A stretch of DNA of 64,000 bases. Origin: Ignavibacteria bacterium UBA2333. GTDB taxonomy: Bacteria; Bacteroidota; Ignavibacteria; Kapaibacteriales; Kapaibacteriaceae. This document shows positions 1 to 8,536 of the stretch, in pieces. Position 1 is the stretch's first letter. The number at the start of each line of letters is the position of its first letter. A program made the translations under genes and the position numbers. The stretch lies in NCBI GenBank assembly GCA_002344895.1, contig DDUR01000034.1:115587-179586 (forward strand), written 5' to 3'. The notes beneath the pieces are model-generated. The model saw nothing but the letters and a program-made list of their open reading frames with translations, did no database searches and was not told the DNA's origin.

Positions 1-1408
1 GAAGTTCCTGTTCGTCCTTGGGGGCCATCACAACCATACCTTGAATGAGCCTCAGATATCCAAGATCAAGCACACCATGATGCGTTGGACCATCGGCACC
101 TACGAGCCCACTACGATCCAGGGCAAACACAACGTGCAGGTGTTGCAGCGCTACGTCATGGGCGATGTGGTCAAATGCTCTCTGCAGGAAACTGGAGTAA
201 ATAGCGACAACCGGGACAACACCCTGAGTTGCCAACCCTGCCGCAAAGGTCACTCCATGACCCTCTGCAATGCCGACATCGTAGATTCGGTCTGGAAAGT
301 GTTTCTGAACAATGTCAAGGCCTGTCCCATCAGGCATAGCTGCCGTGATACCAACAACCTTGGGATTGGTTGAACAGATCTCCACAAGCGCTTCTCCAAA
401 GACCTTCTGATACGTTGGAGGAGCGGGTGTTGGTGGAGGAGCAGATGCTACTGCCTTACCCGTAATCTTGTCAACTTTTCCGATGGCATGTAAGAATTGT
501 TTGTCACGTTCGGCCGGCCCATATCCCTTCCCCTTTTGTGTGATGGTGTGAAGAAGTATCGGGCCTCGCATTTCTCGAATACCGCGCAACATTTTTACTA
601 ATTGGGCTGTGTTATGGCCGTTGACGGGTCCGAAGTACTTAAACCCTAAGGCTTCGAACAACATACCTGGAGTTATGACGGCCTTCATCCCACCTTCGAT
701 CCGATGTGCCAGAGAGCGAATTCGGTCTCCAAGGTTGTCCATGCGCTCGGTCATACCGACGATTCCGTCTCGAAGACGACGTCCGGCAGGGGATGCAAAC
801 AGCTCAGAAAAATAGTTACTGAGTGCCCACACGTTTGGAGCTATTGACATGTTGTTGTCGTTCAGGACGACGAGGATGTCACTTTTTAACACACCGCAGT
901 TATTCATAGCCTCATAGGCTAGCCCACCAGTCATTGCGCCATCACCGATAACAGCGACAACCTTATAGTCCTGCTTCAGTTGATCACGCGCTGCAGCCAT
1001 ACCGAGAGCAGCACTGATAGATGTTGTGGCGTGTCCAGCTCCAAAATCATCATACGTACTCTCTGAGCGTTTAAGGAAACCACTCAGACCATCCTTCTGA
1101 CGGATTGTATGGAGAAGCCCCTTTCGCCCCGTAAGAATTTTATGCGGATATGCTTGATGACCAGTATCCCATACGATTTTATCGTGTGGTGTGTTGAACA
1201 CATAGTGCAACGCCACGGTTAACTCGACGGTGCCGAGTCCCGCGCCAAAGTGTCCACCAACCTTGGTGATCGTGTCGATGAGGTATTCACGTACGTCATC
1301 TGAGATCGCCCTGAGATCCGTCTCGGGAAATTTCCGGAGGTCATCAGGCGTGTCGATACGCGAAAGAAAGGGATAGTCCACAAGGTTTCCTTGGTTGTGC
1401 GAATTCAC
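1..1408 (-). CDS. dxs: 1-deoxy-D-xylulose-5-phosphate synthase (3' part off the window)
   Basis: Thiamine-diphosphate enzyme that condenses pyruvate and glyceraldehyde-3-phosphate in the first step of the MEP isoprenoid pathway; cytosolic. About 469 residues are visible of a usual ~630. Seen: DTGHQAYPHKILTGR and TIRQKDGLSGF near the N-terminus, the TPP motif GDGAMTGG at about residues 154-161, a KGKGY element, and the pyrimidine-binding domain beginning near TYQKVFGEALVEI, with GIAEGHGVTFAAGLA carrying the expected catalytic Glu and then DRSGLVGADGPTHHG. The reading frame runs off the left edge at MAPKDEQEL. I chose the GTG at 1408 because it starts one base after the TGA of the upstream ompA-like gene (TGA-C-GTG), which suggests translational coupling; a second GTG lies nine codons further in. 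A GGGGCGAAAGGGGC element overlaps the TGRKGL codons. Confidence 0.95.
   Translation of the reverse strand, partial: MNSHNQGNLVDYPFLSRIDTPDDLRKFPETDLRAISDDVREYLIDTITKVGGHFGAGLGTVELTVALHYVFNTPHDKIVWDTGHQAYPHKILTGRKGLLHTIRQKDGLSGFLKRSESTYDDFGAGHATTSISAALGMAAARDQLKQDYKVVAVIGDGAMTGGLAYEAMNNCGVLKSDILVVLNDNNMSIAPNVWALSNYFSELFASPAGRRLRDGIVGMTERMDNLGDRIRSLAHRIEGGMKAVITPGMLFEALGFKYFGPVNGHNTAQLVKMLRGIREMRGPILLHTITQKGKGYGPAERDKQFLHAIGKVDKITGKAVASAPPPTPAPPTYQKVFGEALVEICSTNPKVVGITAAMPDGTGLDIVQKHFPDRIYDVGIAEGHGVTFAAGLATQGVVPVVAIYSSFLQRAFDHIAHDVALQHLHVVFALDRSGLVGADGPTHHGVLDLGYLRLIQGMVVMAPKDEQEL
1117..1130 (-). repeat. dispersed G-rich 14-mer, copy in dxs
   Basis: Reads GGGGCGAAAGGGGC on the minus strand, within dxs, in the frame giving T-G-R-K-G-L. 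This differs from the K-G-A-E-G-A frame of other copies. Confidence 0.6.
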
Positions 1409-1409
1409 G

Positions 1410-3398
1410 TCAGCGTCGTGGAGTTTCAACGATGACTTGAACGGTGCGGGAAAGCTGACGTCCGATTGGTGACGCATTCGGAAAGATCTCCGTTGACTCA
1501 CCAACGCCACTCGACGAATACGTAGCGTCTTTTGCTCTACTTTGGAGAAACAATCGAACAGTCTGTGCGCGTTCCGCAGAGAGTTTTTTGTTGTAATCGT
1601 CACCACCGATTCGATCCGTGTATCCGATAACCGAAACACGGCTATTTGCACGAATGCTCGGCAGTACCATCATTTCAAGGATTCGCTGATTGTCCTCGTT
1701 TAATGTTGCTTTGTCAAAGTCAAACAGGATCAGCGAGTACTTGTCAACGGTTCTGTCGGGAAGATTTTCTGTGCGCTTGCGGACACTTGAGACGTAGTCA
1801 ACCGGAATTGTGCCGACAACAGTTGTTGAGTCTCCACCAGCAGTGCGAGCCGTAAACTCGAAATCAACAGGTACTTGCTGTGAGGAAAGGTCATTGGGTT
1901 TAATCGACCATCCTATTGTTGATGGTCGACCACGTCCTTGAAGGGAGCGAAGGGGGCGTCCAGCCTGGAGAATCTCCAGGGACCATGTCGATACCGAATC
2001 CTCTGATTCAACAACTGGATGGAAGTTGACCAGGTCTGGTGTTGAGACACGTTGATTGTCGGCCGTAATCACGACTGGCGCGAGAATGTCGGGTACATTC
2101 GAAGAGAATTCAACACGACGATTTTCGGCAATTCCATCTGGATCTGTTGATGAGCTTGGGCGTGACGGTGATGATGATGTTCGAACGGCAATGCGGTCAG
2201 CATCAATGCCAAAGGAAGAGACGAGATAGGCTTTTGCCCATTCTGCTCGTTTACGCGCGAGACCATCACGGTCGCCGTTTTTACCGAGTTCTTTGCCATC
2301 GGTAGTACCTGTTATCGTTAACGTCGCCTGAGGTGTTTTCTTCAAACGAGCCCCGATGACGTTCAGCAGGTTTCGGTTCACTTCAACGGCATCAAGAGGT
2401 AACGACTCCGGCATAAAGTCACCACTCATCGGGTCGATACCGCCGGTCTGTAAATCGGCGCCGGGTGACGGTTGCCCTTCATTGGCAAACATGTACGGAA
2501 CAAGAGGGAACATCTCGTTATAGCGTACATCTTCAACCGTTAGCTCCCGAACATCATACTCGCGGCCATCACGATCGAAAGCAGTGATGCGACCCATTGA
2601 TGCATTCAGCGATGACGATCTTGATGTTGGTGTCGATGTCGATTCGGAAAAACCGAAGAAGATATTGACGCCAAGACGAAGTTGCCCAACCTTCCACGGA
2701 GAGAACGCTTCGTCACCTGAGACGTTGGTAAGAGGTAGACGATAGGTGAGTTCCGGTTGTACGTACCAGGACGAGTCGATACGGAATGTATATCCAGCGC
2801 CGATTAAAAAGGCAGCACGTATTGTCGTATTCGGAATGTCTTCGCTCGACGCCACCGTCTCAGTGCCATTCGAGTTCTGTTGTCGGTACGATACTGTCTG
2901 AGAAAATGTCGAGTTGAGCGGAATACCAAGCTCAAGTCCAACGATTGGATGAAGGTTGACACCACGAATGAGATTGTAGAACTCAAACGCTGGAGTGATC
3001 TCAAGAGTTGCCACCGATGATTCAAATGAACTCGTCACCGATGTTGTTGACGTATCCTGAACACCTGAGAAATCTGTTGACAGATTGTTATACCCTAGAC
3101 GTCCAGAGAAATGAATCGTCGACGTCAATGGTACTCCGAAGAGCAAATTGGCTGCTAGACCAGGTACCATACTTCCATCGGTCATACGAGCCGATGTTCT
3201 GTTGGCAAATCCGAATGCTGGGTCTATGGGCTGATAACCACGCCATGTCTGGACCGACGCACTTGGCGTGTTCAGCCCCAAACCGAGGTGCAGACCAAAT
3301 CGTGATGGCGGAATGATGTTGTCCTGAGCGTGTATCGACGGGACATTGAATGTCATGGCCGCTGCTGCTACGGCCAGAATACGCTTCGTCATGGGCAT
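1410..3398 (-). CDS. OmpA-family outer-membrane protein with N-terminal beta-barrel
   Basis: Probable envelope protein of 662 residues. The start at MPMTKR gives a clean signal peptide (hydrophobic ILAVAAAAMTF, cleavage near HAQ-DN); the longer upstream ORF lacks one, and a -7 element lies just upstream. The first ~250 residues alternate as in an outer-membrane barrel. A middle segment (ITGTTDGKE, then GLARKRAEWAK and GIAENRRVEF) resembles a degenerate OmpA peptidoglycan-binding domain. The last ~110 residues are a canonical one: ILFDFDKATLNEDN, VIGYTDRIGGDDYN, LSAERAQTVR. OmpA C-domains anchor the outer membrane to peptidoglycan; the exact role here is unknown. A paralogue of the same layout lies at 6539-8536. 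dxs follows with one base between. Confidence 0.85.
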   Translation of the reverse strand: MPMTKRILAVAAAAMTFNVPSIHAQDNIIPPSRFGLHLGLGLNTPSASVQTWRGYQPIDPAFGFANRTSARMTDGSMVPGLAANLLFGVPLTSTIHFSGRLGYNNLSTDFSGVQDTSTTSVTSSFESSVATLEITPAFEFYNLIRGVNLHPIVGLELGIPLNSTFSQTVSYRQQNSNGTETVASSEDIPNTTIRAAFLIGAGYTFRIDSSWYVQPELTYRLPLTNVSGDEAFSPWKVGQLRLGVNIFFGFSESTSTPTSRSSSLNASMGRITAFDRDGREYDVRELTVEDVRYNEMFPLVPYMFANEGQPSPGADLQTGGIDPMSGDFMPESLPLDAVEVNRNLLNVIGARLKKTPQATLTITGTTDGKELGKNGDRDGLARKRAEWAKAYLVSSFGIDADRIAVRTSSSPSRPSSSTDPDGIAENRRVEFSSNVPDILAPVVITADNQRVSTPDLVNFHPVVESEDSVSTWSLEILQAGRPLRSLQGRGRPSTIGWSIKPNDLSSQQVPVDFEFTARTAGGDSTTVVGTIPVDYVSSVRKRTENLPDRTVDKYSLILFDFDKATLNEDNQRILEMMVLPSIRANSRVSVIGYTDRIGGDDYNKKLSAERAQTVRLFLQSRAKDATYSSSGVGESTEIFPNASPIGRQLSRTVQVIVETPRR
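1941..1958 (+). repeat. dispersed G-rich element, loose copy in ompA-like gene
   Basis: AAGGGAGCGAAGGGGGCG on the plus strand, antisense to the gene. The two G runs are one base further apart than in the standard 14-mer. Confidence 0.4.
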
Positions 3399-3418
3399 TG
3401 TACGTTGCTGGTGAAGAT

Positions 3419-3427
3419 GCAAAAGTA
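3419..3427 (-). promoter_or_regulatory. -7 promoter element of ompA-like gene
   Basis: TACTTTTGC on the minus strand, an exact TAnnTTTGC match, 20 bases before the ATG at 3398. Confidence 0.65.
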
Positions 3428-3549
3428 GGGGATTCTGTTGTGCTATCCCGACCAATAGGTCGGAAGGTTCGACGTATACCGTTCGTGTGAACGTCATGCA
3501 ACTAACACGATGCATATTCGTTCCATGCGCCCGTACATTGGAACTCACC

Positions 3550-4227
3550 ATGAACCGCCGCCTCATACTTCCGCTTGTTTCGTTTGCTGTACTGGTAACG
3601 ACTGGTTTCGCATCGGACAATCATGACAAAACAGAGGGACTGCGTCTCGGAATAGACGTTGGCCCATCATTACCGAGTACGGCACTTGTTGACGTGTATG
3701 ACGCCCTCGGTGAATCAAACGTTGTGAATGCCTATGAACTCGCAACGTCATTGGGTTATCATATTGGTGCTCGTGGTCGTGCTGGTCTTGACGATGCTGT
3801 GAGTTTGTCGTTTGGTGTTGCCTATCACCGCTTTCCGAGTTTTACACTCAATCTTACAGATTCAACCGGGCGTCGACTCAGTTTTGCGACTGCGACAAAC
3901 ATCGTCCCAATCAATGTCGGCCTTGCTCTTCGTGCGCCCATTTCCTTGTTTGAGCCATACATTCAAGGCGATGTTTTAATAGTCCATCATTCGACGACAA
4001 TTTCCGAAGGTGACAAATCCATCCTGCTAAACCTCGTAGATCCCGGTGTTGAGGTTGAGCCATCGTATACAAGATTTGGTGCTCAGTTGTCAGCAGGGAT
4101 TGGTATGAACATAGCCGGAATGCAACCATTTGTCGAGTTCCGGTATGCGTGGACAAACCTCGTAGGAAGACCTGACGGCGAGGAACAAAAGGCCTATGCG
4201 TCCATTAGCGTCGGTCTGTTCTTTTGA
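3550..4227 (+). CDS. predicted outer-membrane beta-barrel protein
   Basis: 225 residues beginning MNRRLILPLVSFAVL, a signal peptide with probable cleavage after GFA-SDN. The rest alternates hydrophobic and polar residues with Gly-rich turns (LRLGIDVGPSLP, SLGYHIGARGRAG, FVEFRYAWTNL) and ends in an aromatic, ISVGLFF, as expected of an outer-membrane barrel. I do not recognise a named family. The longer ORF from 3487 was rejected because its extra N-terminus precedes the signal peptide. The gene diverges from the ompA-like gene and overlaps the 3' end of the convergent permease by 23 bp. Confidence 0.7.
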   Translation: MNRRLILPLVSFAVLVTTGFASDNHDKTEGLRLGIDVGPSLPSTALVDVYDALGESNVVNAYELATSLGYHIGARGRAGLDDAVSLSFGVAYHRFPSFTLNLTDSTGRRLSFATATNIVPINVGLALRAPISLFEPYIQGDVLIVHHSTTISEGDKSILLNLVDPGVEVEPSYTRFGAQLSAGIGMNIAGMQPFVEFRYAWTNLVGRPDGEEQKAYASISVGLFF

Positions 4228-5647
4228 ACCACCAATAGAGCGGTACTCCAGTCCCTAGGAGTATCAGTCCCCACAACGAATTAATAATCGGACTGTCGCC
4301 ATTCCGATAATTGTTGATGTCGCTCACGATTGTGAATACGAGGAACGTGATGGCAAACACGATAAAGACAATGGGTACTACAGGATAACCCCATGTCTTG
4401 TAGGGACGAACAGCGTCGGGCATACGTCGACGAAGAATAAACACACCGTACGCGCCAAGTGCATAAAAACCCCAACTCACAAAAATGAGCATGTCGGTTA
4501 GCATGTCGAACGTTCCCGAGAAGATGAGAACGGTTGTCCATGCTAGTTGCATCCAGAGGGATGTCATTGGCGTTGAGAACCGCGGGTGAACATCCGCTGC
4601 TGGAGCAAAGAATCGTTTTTCCTTTGCCATTGCATAGTACACGCGAGATGACGCGAGAATGGTGCCGTTCGATGTTCCTACAGTGCTGATCATTACCGCA
4701 ATACTGACAAAGGCCGCACCAAAGGGTCCAAGAACAATTCGTGCTGCGTCGGATGCGACTGATGTTGACCCTGAGAGGGCATCAATTGGTAAGATGTAGA
4801 GATATGCTACGTTGATAAGAGCATACACACCAACACAGATCGCAGTTCCGATCATGAGGGCACGTGGAATTGTTCGTTGTGGATCACGAACTTCACCCGA
4901 GACATACGTCAGATTATTCCATCCATCATACGACCAAAGGGCCTTATTCATTGCCATTGCAAGTGCAAAGAGTAGTGCCGTGCCGGTGGGTACAGCCATC
5001 GCACTTGGAGCTGTTACGTTTGTAAGTGTGCCTTGCGAACTTGTAAAGACCACAGCTATGAGAAAGAGTATTGCTGCAACCTTCGCTGTTGTGAAGACAA
5101 CTTGAACACGACCACCCTCACGCACACCAATGGCGTTGATTATCGTCAGCACAAACACCGTTGCAAACGTCAGGAGTTTGATGCCGATCTGTTTCAGGGG
5201 GTACAGTGTGGCAAAGGGAAGTGCAATACTCCATGATTCCGATATCGATGCGTCAAGCTCCCACAAGGGAATCACACTATTGAAGTATTCGGCAAAAACA
5301 AAGGTGATACTGGCAATCGAGCCCGATTGAATGACGGCGAAGAGTGCCCATCCGTACAGGAAGGCCATAAAGTCACCATACATCACGCGGAAATAATGGT
5401 ACTGTCCGCCAGTAGCCGGAATCAGACCTGCCACCTCGGCGTTCGTCAATGCGCCGAACATTGTCACGAGTCCTGCGAGAATCCAAACACCCAGAAGCAG
5501 TTCCGGCGAGTGCAGGAATCCTGCCATGGCTGACGGATTACGAAATATTCCGGAGCCGATGACTCCTCCCACAACGAGTGTTGTTGTGGTCACAAGACCT
5601 AGAGTTGGGAGTAAACGAGCCCCCTTTGCCCCCTGCGACACTTCCAT
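4205..5647 (-). CDS. APC-family amino acid permease
   Basis: Inner-membrane amino acid transporter of 480 residues with about 12 hydrophobic segments. Family signatures: VVGGVIGSGIFRNPSAMAG in TM1, GLIPATGGQYHYFR, and SYDGWNNLTYVSGEVRDP in the TM6 region, which is typical of the LAT/SteT-like branch. The substrate cannot be told from sequence. The ATG at 5647 has a purine-rich ribosome site (AGAGGAAGA) directly upstream. The N-terminal segment SQGAKGARLL is encoded by a copy of the dispersed G-rich element. A degenerate promoter, TATCTTCGG, lies about 45 bp upstream. Confidence 0.88.
   Translation of the reverse strand: MEVSQGAKGARLLPTLGLVTTTTLVVGGVIGSGIFRNPSAMAGFLHSPELLLGVWILAGLVTMFGALTNAEVAGLIPATGGQYHYFRVMYGDFMAFLYGWALFAVIQSGSIASITFVFAEYFNSVIPLWELDASISESWSIALPFATLYPLKQIGIKLLTFATVFVLTIINAIGVREGGRVQVVFTTAKVAAILFLIAVVFTSSQGTLTNVTAPSAMAVPTGTALLFALAMAMNKALWSYDGWNNLTYVSGEVRDPQRTIPRALMIGTAICVGVYALINVAYLYILPIDALSGSTSVASDAARIVLGPFGAAFVSIAVMISTVGTSNGTILASSRVYYAMAKEKRFFAPAADVHPRFSTPMTSLWMQLAWTTVLIFSGTFDMLTDMLIFVSWGFYALGAYGVFILRRRMPDAVRPYKTWGYPVVPIVFIVFAITFLVFTIVSDINNYRNGDSPIINSLWGLILLGTGVPLYWWFKRTDRR
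5619..5634 (-). repeat. dispersed G-rich 14-mer, copy in permease
   Basis: AGGGGGCAAAGGGGGC on the minus strand, sense with the gene, coding Q-G-A-K-G-A close to the N-terminus. Confidence 0.65.
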
Positions 5648-5710
5648 TCTTCCTCTCTGTCCTTACGCTTGTCTGCTGTAGTGTTACCTGCCGAAGATAG
5701 GGCATTGTCG

Positions 5711-5719
5711 TACATTTGA
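5711..5719 (+). promoter_or_regulatory. -7 promoter element of lysE-like gene
   Basis: TACATTTGA, seven bases before the ATG at 5727. The mRNA is probably leaderless or nearly so. Confidence 0.6.
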
Positions 5720-5726
5720 ACCCGTC

Positions 5727-6443
5727 ATGATCGTCGCAATTCTTCTCGGCACCGTCATCGGATTCGTTTTGGCAATCCCGCCAGGACCAATTGGTATGGC
5801 TGCAATTCGGACTGGTATGCGCCAGGGTTGGGGTGCTGCGATGAAGTTATCAATCGGAGCCGGGCTCTTTGATCTTGTCTATTGCGCCCTCGCCATGCTT
5901 GCGACGTCTGCCGTCGTTAATGCACTTGATTCCGTCGAACAGGGTAATCCACTCGTCACGATTATTCTTCAACTCGTCATCGTTGTTGCGATGATCGTGT
6001 TTGGTATCGTCATGTTTCGTGAGCGTCCGGTAACGGATGAAGATGTTCCGCTCAAATCGGGACGCAAGGGGCCACTTGCATGGTTCCAATCGCACGGTCC
6101 ATTTTTTGTAGGCGTCGGTTTTGCCATCGCGAATCTTGCTAATCCGACATTCATTCCCGCCCTGGCTGCCATGACAACGTCGGTGCAGAACCTTGAACTG
6201 TATGCATCCGATACAACGAGTGACATGGCCTTTGCCGTCGGTTTTGGTGCTGGTAATGTCTTATGGCTCTTTACGCTTGTGCGTCTTGTGCTTCATTATC
6301 GTGATAAGATGACACCTGTATTCTTACGAAGGATTCAACAGGTTTCAGGACTAACCCTCATTGGTTTCGGTACGTACTTTGGCTTTCGTATTCTTGCCGT
6401 TGCGAGATGGGCCGACATCACGAAGATGCTTTTCGCCTTGTAG
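5727..6443 (+). CDS. LysE/RhtB-family amino acid exporter
   Basis: 238 residues with about six hydrophobic segments. The N-terminus MIVAILLGTVIGFVLAIPPGPIG holds the Pro-Pro-Gly-Pro motif typical of the LysE translocator family, followed by RTGMRQGWGAAMKLSIGAG and a later ANLANPTFIPALAAM. Family members export amino acids or related metabolites across the inner membrane; the substrate is not predictable. The gene diverges from the APC permease, so an importer and an exporter sit back to back. There is no Shine-Dalgarno sequence; instead the promoter element ends seven bases before the start. Confidence 0.85.
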   Translation: MIVAILLGTVIGFVLAIPPGPIGMAAIRTGMRQGWGAAMKLSIGAGLFDLVYCALAMLATSAVVNALDSVEQGNPLVTIILQLVIVVAMIVFGIVMFRERPVTDEDVPLKSGRKGPLAWFQSHGPFFVGVGFAIANLANPTFIPALAAMTTSVQNLELYASDTTSDMAFAVGFGAGNVLWLFTLVRLVLHYRDKMTPVFLRRIQQVSGLTLIGFGTYFGFRILAVARWADITKMLFAL

Positions 6444-6538
6444 TTGTTGTCACGATCTGTACTCGTTCGACAGCGATCTAGGTGTACGTGTAACGACTGA
6501 TGATGTAGCGGATTCCTCGCTCACCACAACGAGGCAGA

Positions 6539-8536
6539 ATGAGACGATTTGCACTTCTAATGTTGGTCACCGCAGGAATACTGTCGTGGACACAGGCGTC
6601 AGCACAACGTTCGTCCATCGGCGTGAAGGGTGGTTACCTCCACGTTATGAACACATCAACAATCTCCATTATTCCCGGCAGTACAGACTGTGGGACGTTC
6701 CGAGATGGTACGTCCGCTGGACTGTTTGCAGGTCTGACGGGAGAGTATGCGTTGCTAGGTGACGTACTAGAAGCTACGGCCGCTATTGTGTATTCACTTC
6801 GCCCGGCTACCCTTGTAGAACCATCGAACGACAACTTTGAGGTTCTTGATCCAACGACCAACTCCTACGTACCACTCCAACGCGAACATACCTTTACGAG
6901 CTCTCTAGGTTATGTCGCCGTTGAACTCGGTCTTCGTTCGCGCCCATTTGCCGAGATCCCCGTCTACATTCGCGCTTCGTTTGACGCAGGCAATGCCATT
7001 GTCGATGGTACCTATTCACAGACAGAACGAATCGTATCCCCAGAGAGCGTACTTTTTCCGAACGATCGTAAAACTCGAACAACGGGATCAGGAGAGATTG
7101 TAGGACTTGGTACGGCATATGGTGTTGGTGGTGCAATCGGTGGTGTTTTACCACTTGGCGCAAACCTCGAGTTATGTCCAGAAGTTGGATATCGCCTAGG
7201 TCTCAATTCCTTGATATCAACGGATTCCTGGAAACAGTCGATGATTTCTGGGGGTATTCAGCTACGGTATCGTTTTGGTGGAGATGAAGCCGAGCCTCCA
7301 GCGTTGCCCCCGGAACCTCCACGTGAACGTGATACAACTCCGCCACCGATTGTGACGATCACGCCGGACCCACTTCCGGTGCCACCGGTTGTTATTACAA
7401 GCGTGTCCACAACTCCGCTGGAAATACGTGAGACCGTTGTTACGCAAACGTATCCTCTGCTTCCGTACGTCTTCTTTGATAGTGCGTCTGCAACCTTGCC
7501 GAACAAGTACGTTACAACAGAGAACACAGCGACTTTCTCGGAGGTAAATCTTCCAAAAAAGACACTGCCGATATATTATCGCATGTTTGATATTATCGGT
7601 AAGAGAATGGCAGACAATCCTTCAGCTGTTTTGATAGTGACAGGTACAACCGATGGTCGTGAAGATATCCGTCAACGTGATGACCTGGCACGTCGGAGAG
7701 CCGAAGCCGTCGTAGACCGTATTGCGCAGCGATGGAATCTTCCACGTTCTCGATTTGTCATTCGTACGGTTGATAAACCAACGTTCCCTACGAGTGATCG
7801 TTACCTTGAGGGCATTGAAGAGAATCGTCGTGTTGAACTCTCGTCAGCGACGTCAGCGTTACTCGCTCCCGTTGTCCATACCCGGTTTAAGGAATACGTG
7901 CCAATTGTTACTGAGCATACGTTTTCCGTTTCAACAGAGAATCCTGCACTGGCCAACCAGTGGGACATGGTTGTGAGCAGAGAAGCACAGGAACTTGATC
8001 GTCAAGGGGCACAAGGGGCCCCTCCAGAATCGGTCAAGTTTACTTTAACACAAACACTCACCGAGAAGATTGGGCCAATGCTTCAAGAGAGGGACAGACT
8101 ACGAGCTGACCTTCAGGTGGTAACGGCCGATACCAGTGCTAATGCCTCAACGTCGTTCCCGGTGATCAAGACCGTAAGTAACTACGAAGTCTCACGGCTG
8201 AGTCTGATTGTGTTTGACTTCGACCAGGCAGGTATCACGGAACAGAACCGACAAATGATGAATCGTGTTGTTGCAGCATCTGCAACACCACGTAGTACGG
8301 CAACAATTCGCGGATCGACAGATCGATTGGGAGAACTTCGTCATAACATGGAGCTTTCATCTGCGCGAGCAAAATCCGTTGAGTCCTATCTCAGATCAAC
8401 GGCCCCTCAACTGAAGATCACGGAAGTGGTTGGTACCGGGCCGTCTGAATTACCGTATGACAATACCTTGCCTGAAGGCAGATTCTACTGCCGGACGGTA
8501 TCCTTGACGATCACGACACCGCTGAGGGAACCATGA
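6539..8536 (+). CDS. OmpA-family outer-membrane protein, paralogue of the 1410-3398 gene
   Basis: 665 residues. Signal peptide MRRFALLMLVTAGILSW with cleavage near ASA-QRS, a barrel-like N-terminal half, then a Pro-rich linker (PPALPPEPPRERDTTPPP). A first OmpA-like segment carries VTGTTDGRED, DDLARRRAEAV and GIEENRRVEL. A C-terminal OmpA domain carries IVFDFDQAGITEQN, IRGSTDRLGELRHN and LSSARAKSVE. The architecture matches the protein at 1410-3398. Its stop overlaps the start of the DUF1800 gene by four bases, making it the probable first gene of an operon running to 13238. GAGGCAG just before the ATG could act as a ribosome site; CCTCG and CGAGG arms around it could form a small hairpin. 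The segment Q-G-A-Q-G-A comes from a dispersed element. Confidence 0.85.
   Translation: MRRFALLMLVTAGILSWTQASAQRSSIGVKGGYLHVMNTSTISIIPGSTDCGTFRDGTSAGLFAGLTGEYALLGDVLEATAAIVYSLRPATLVEPSNDNFEVLDPTTNSYVPLQREHTFTSSLGYVAVELGLRSRPFAEIPVYIRASFDAGNAIVDGTYSQTERIVSPESVLFPNDRKTRTTGSGEIVGLGTAYGVGGAIGGVLPLGANLELCPEVGYRLGLNSLISTDSWKQSMISGGIQLRYRFGGDEAEPPALPPEPPRERDTTPPPIVTITPDPLPVPPVVITSVSTTPLEIRETVVTQTYPLLPYVFFDSASATLPNKYVTTENTATFSEVNLPKKTLPIYYRMFDIIGKRMADNPSAVLIVTGTTDGREDIRQRDDLARRRAEAVVDRIAQRWNLPRSRFVIRTVDKPTFPTSDRYLEGIEENRRVELSSATSALLAPVVHTRFKEYVPIVTEHTFSVSTENPALANQWDMVVSREAQELDRQGAQGAPPESVKFTLTQTLTEKIGPMLQERDRLRADLQVVTADTSANASTSFPVIKTVSNYEVSRLSLIVFDFDQAGITEQNRQMMNRVVAASATPRSTATIRGSTDRLGELRHNMELSSARAKSVESYLRSTAPQLKITEVVGTGPSELPYDNTLPEGRFYCRTVSLTITTPLREP
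8003..8020 (+). repeat. dispersed G-rich 14-mer, copy in ompA paralogue
   Basis: CAAGGGGCACAAGGGGCC on the plus strand, sense, coding Q-G-A-Q-G-A between the two OmpA-like segments. Confidence 0.65.

Noticed and set aside
41..373. Plus-strand ORFs near the left edge
   Set aside because: They are antisense to dxs, which has a full set of family motifs.
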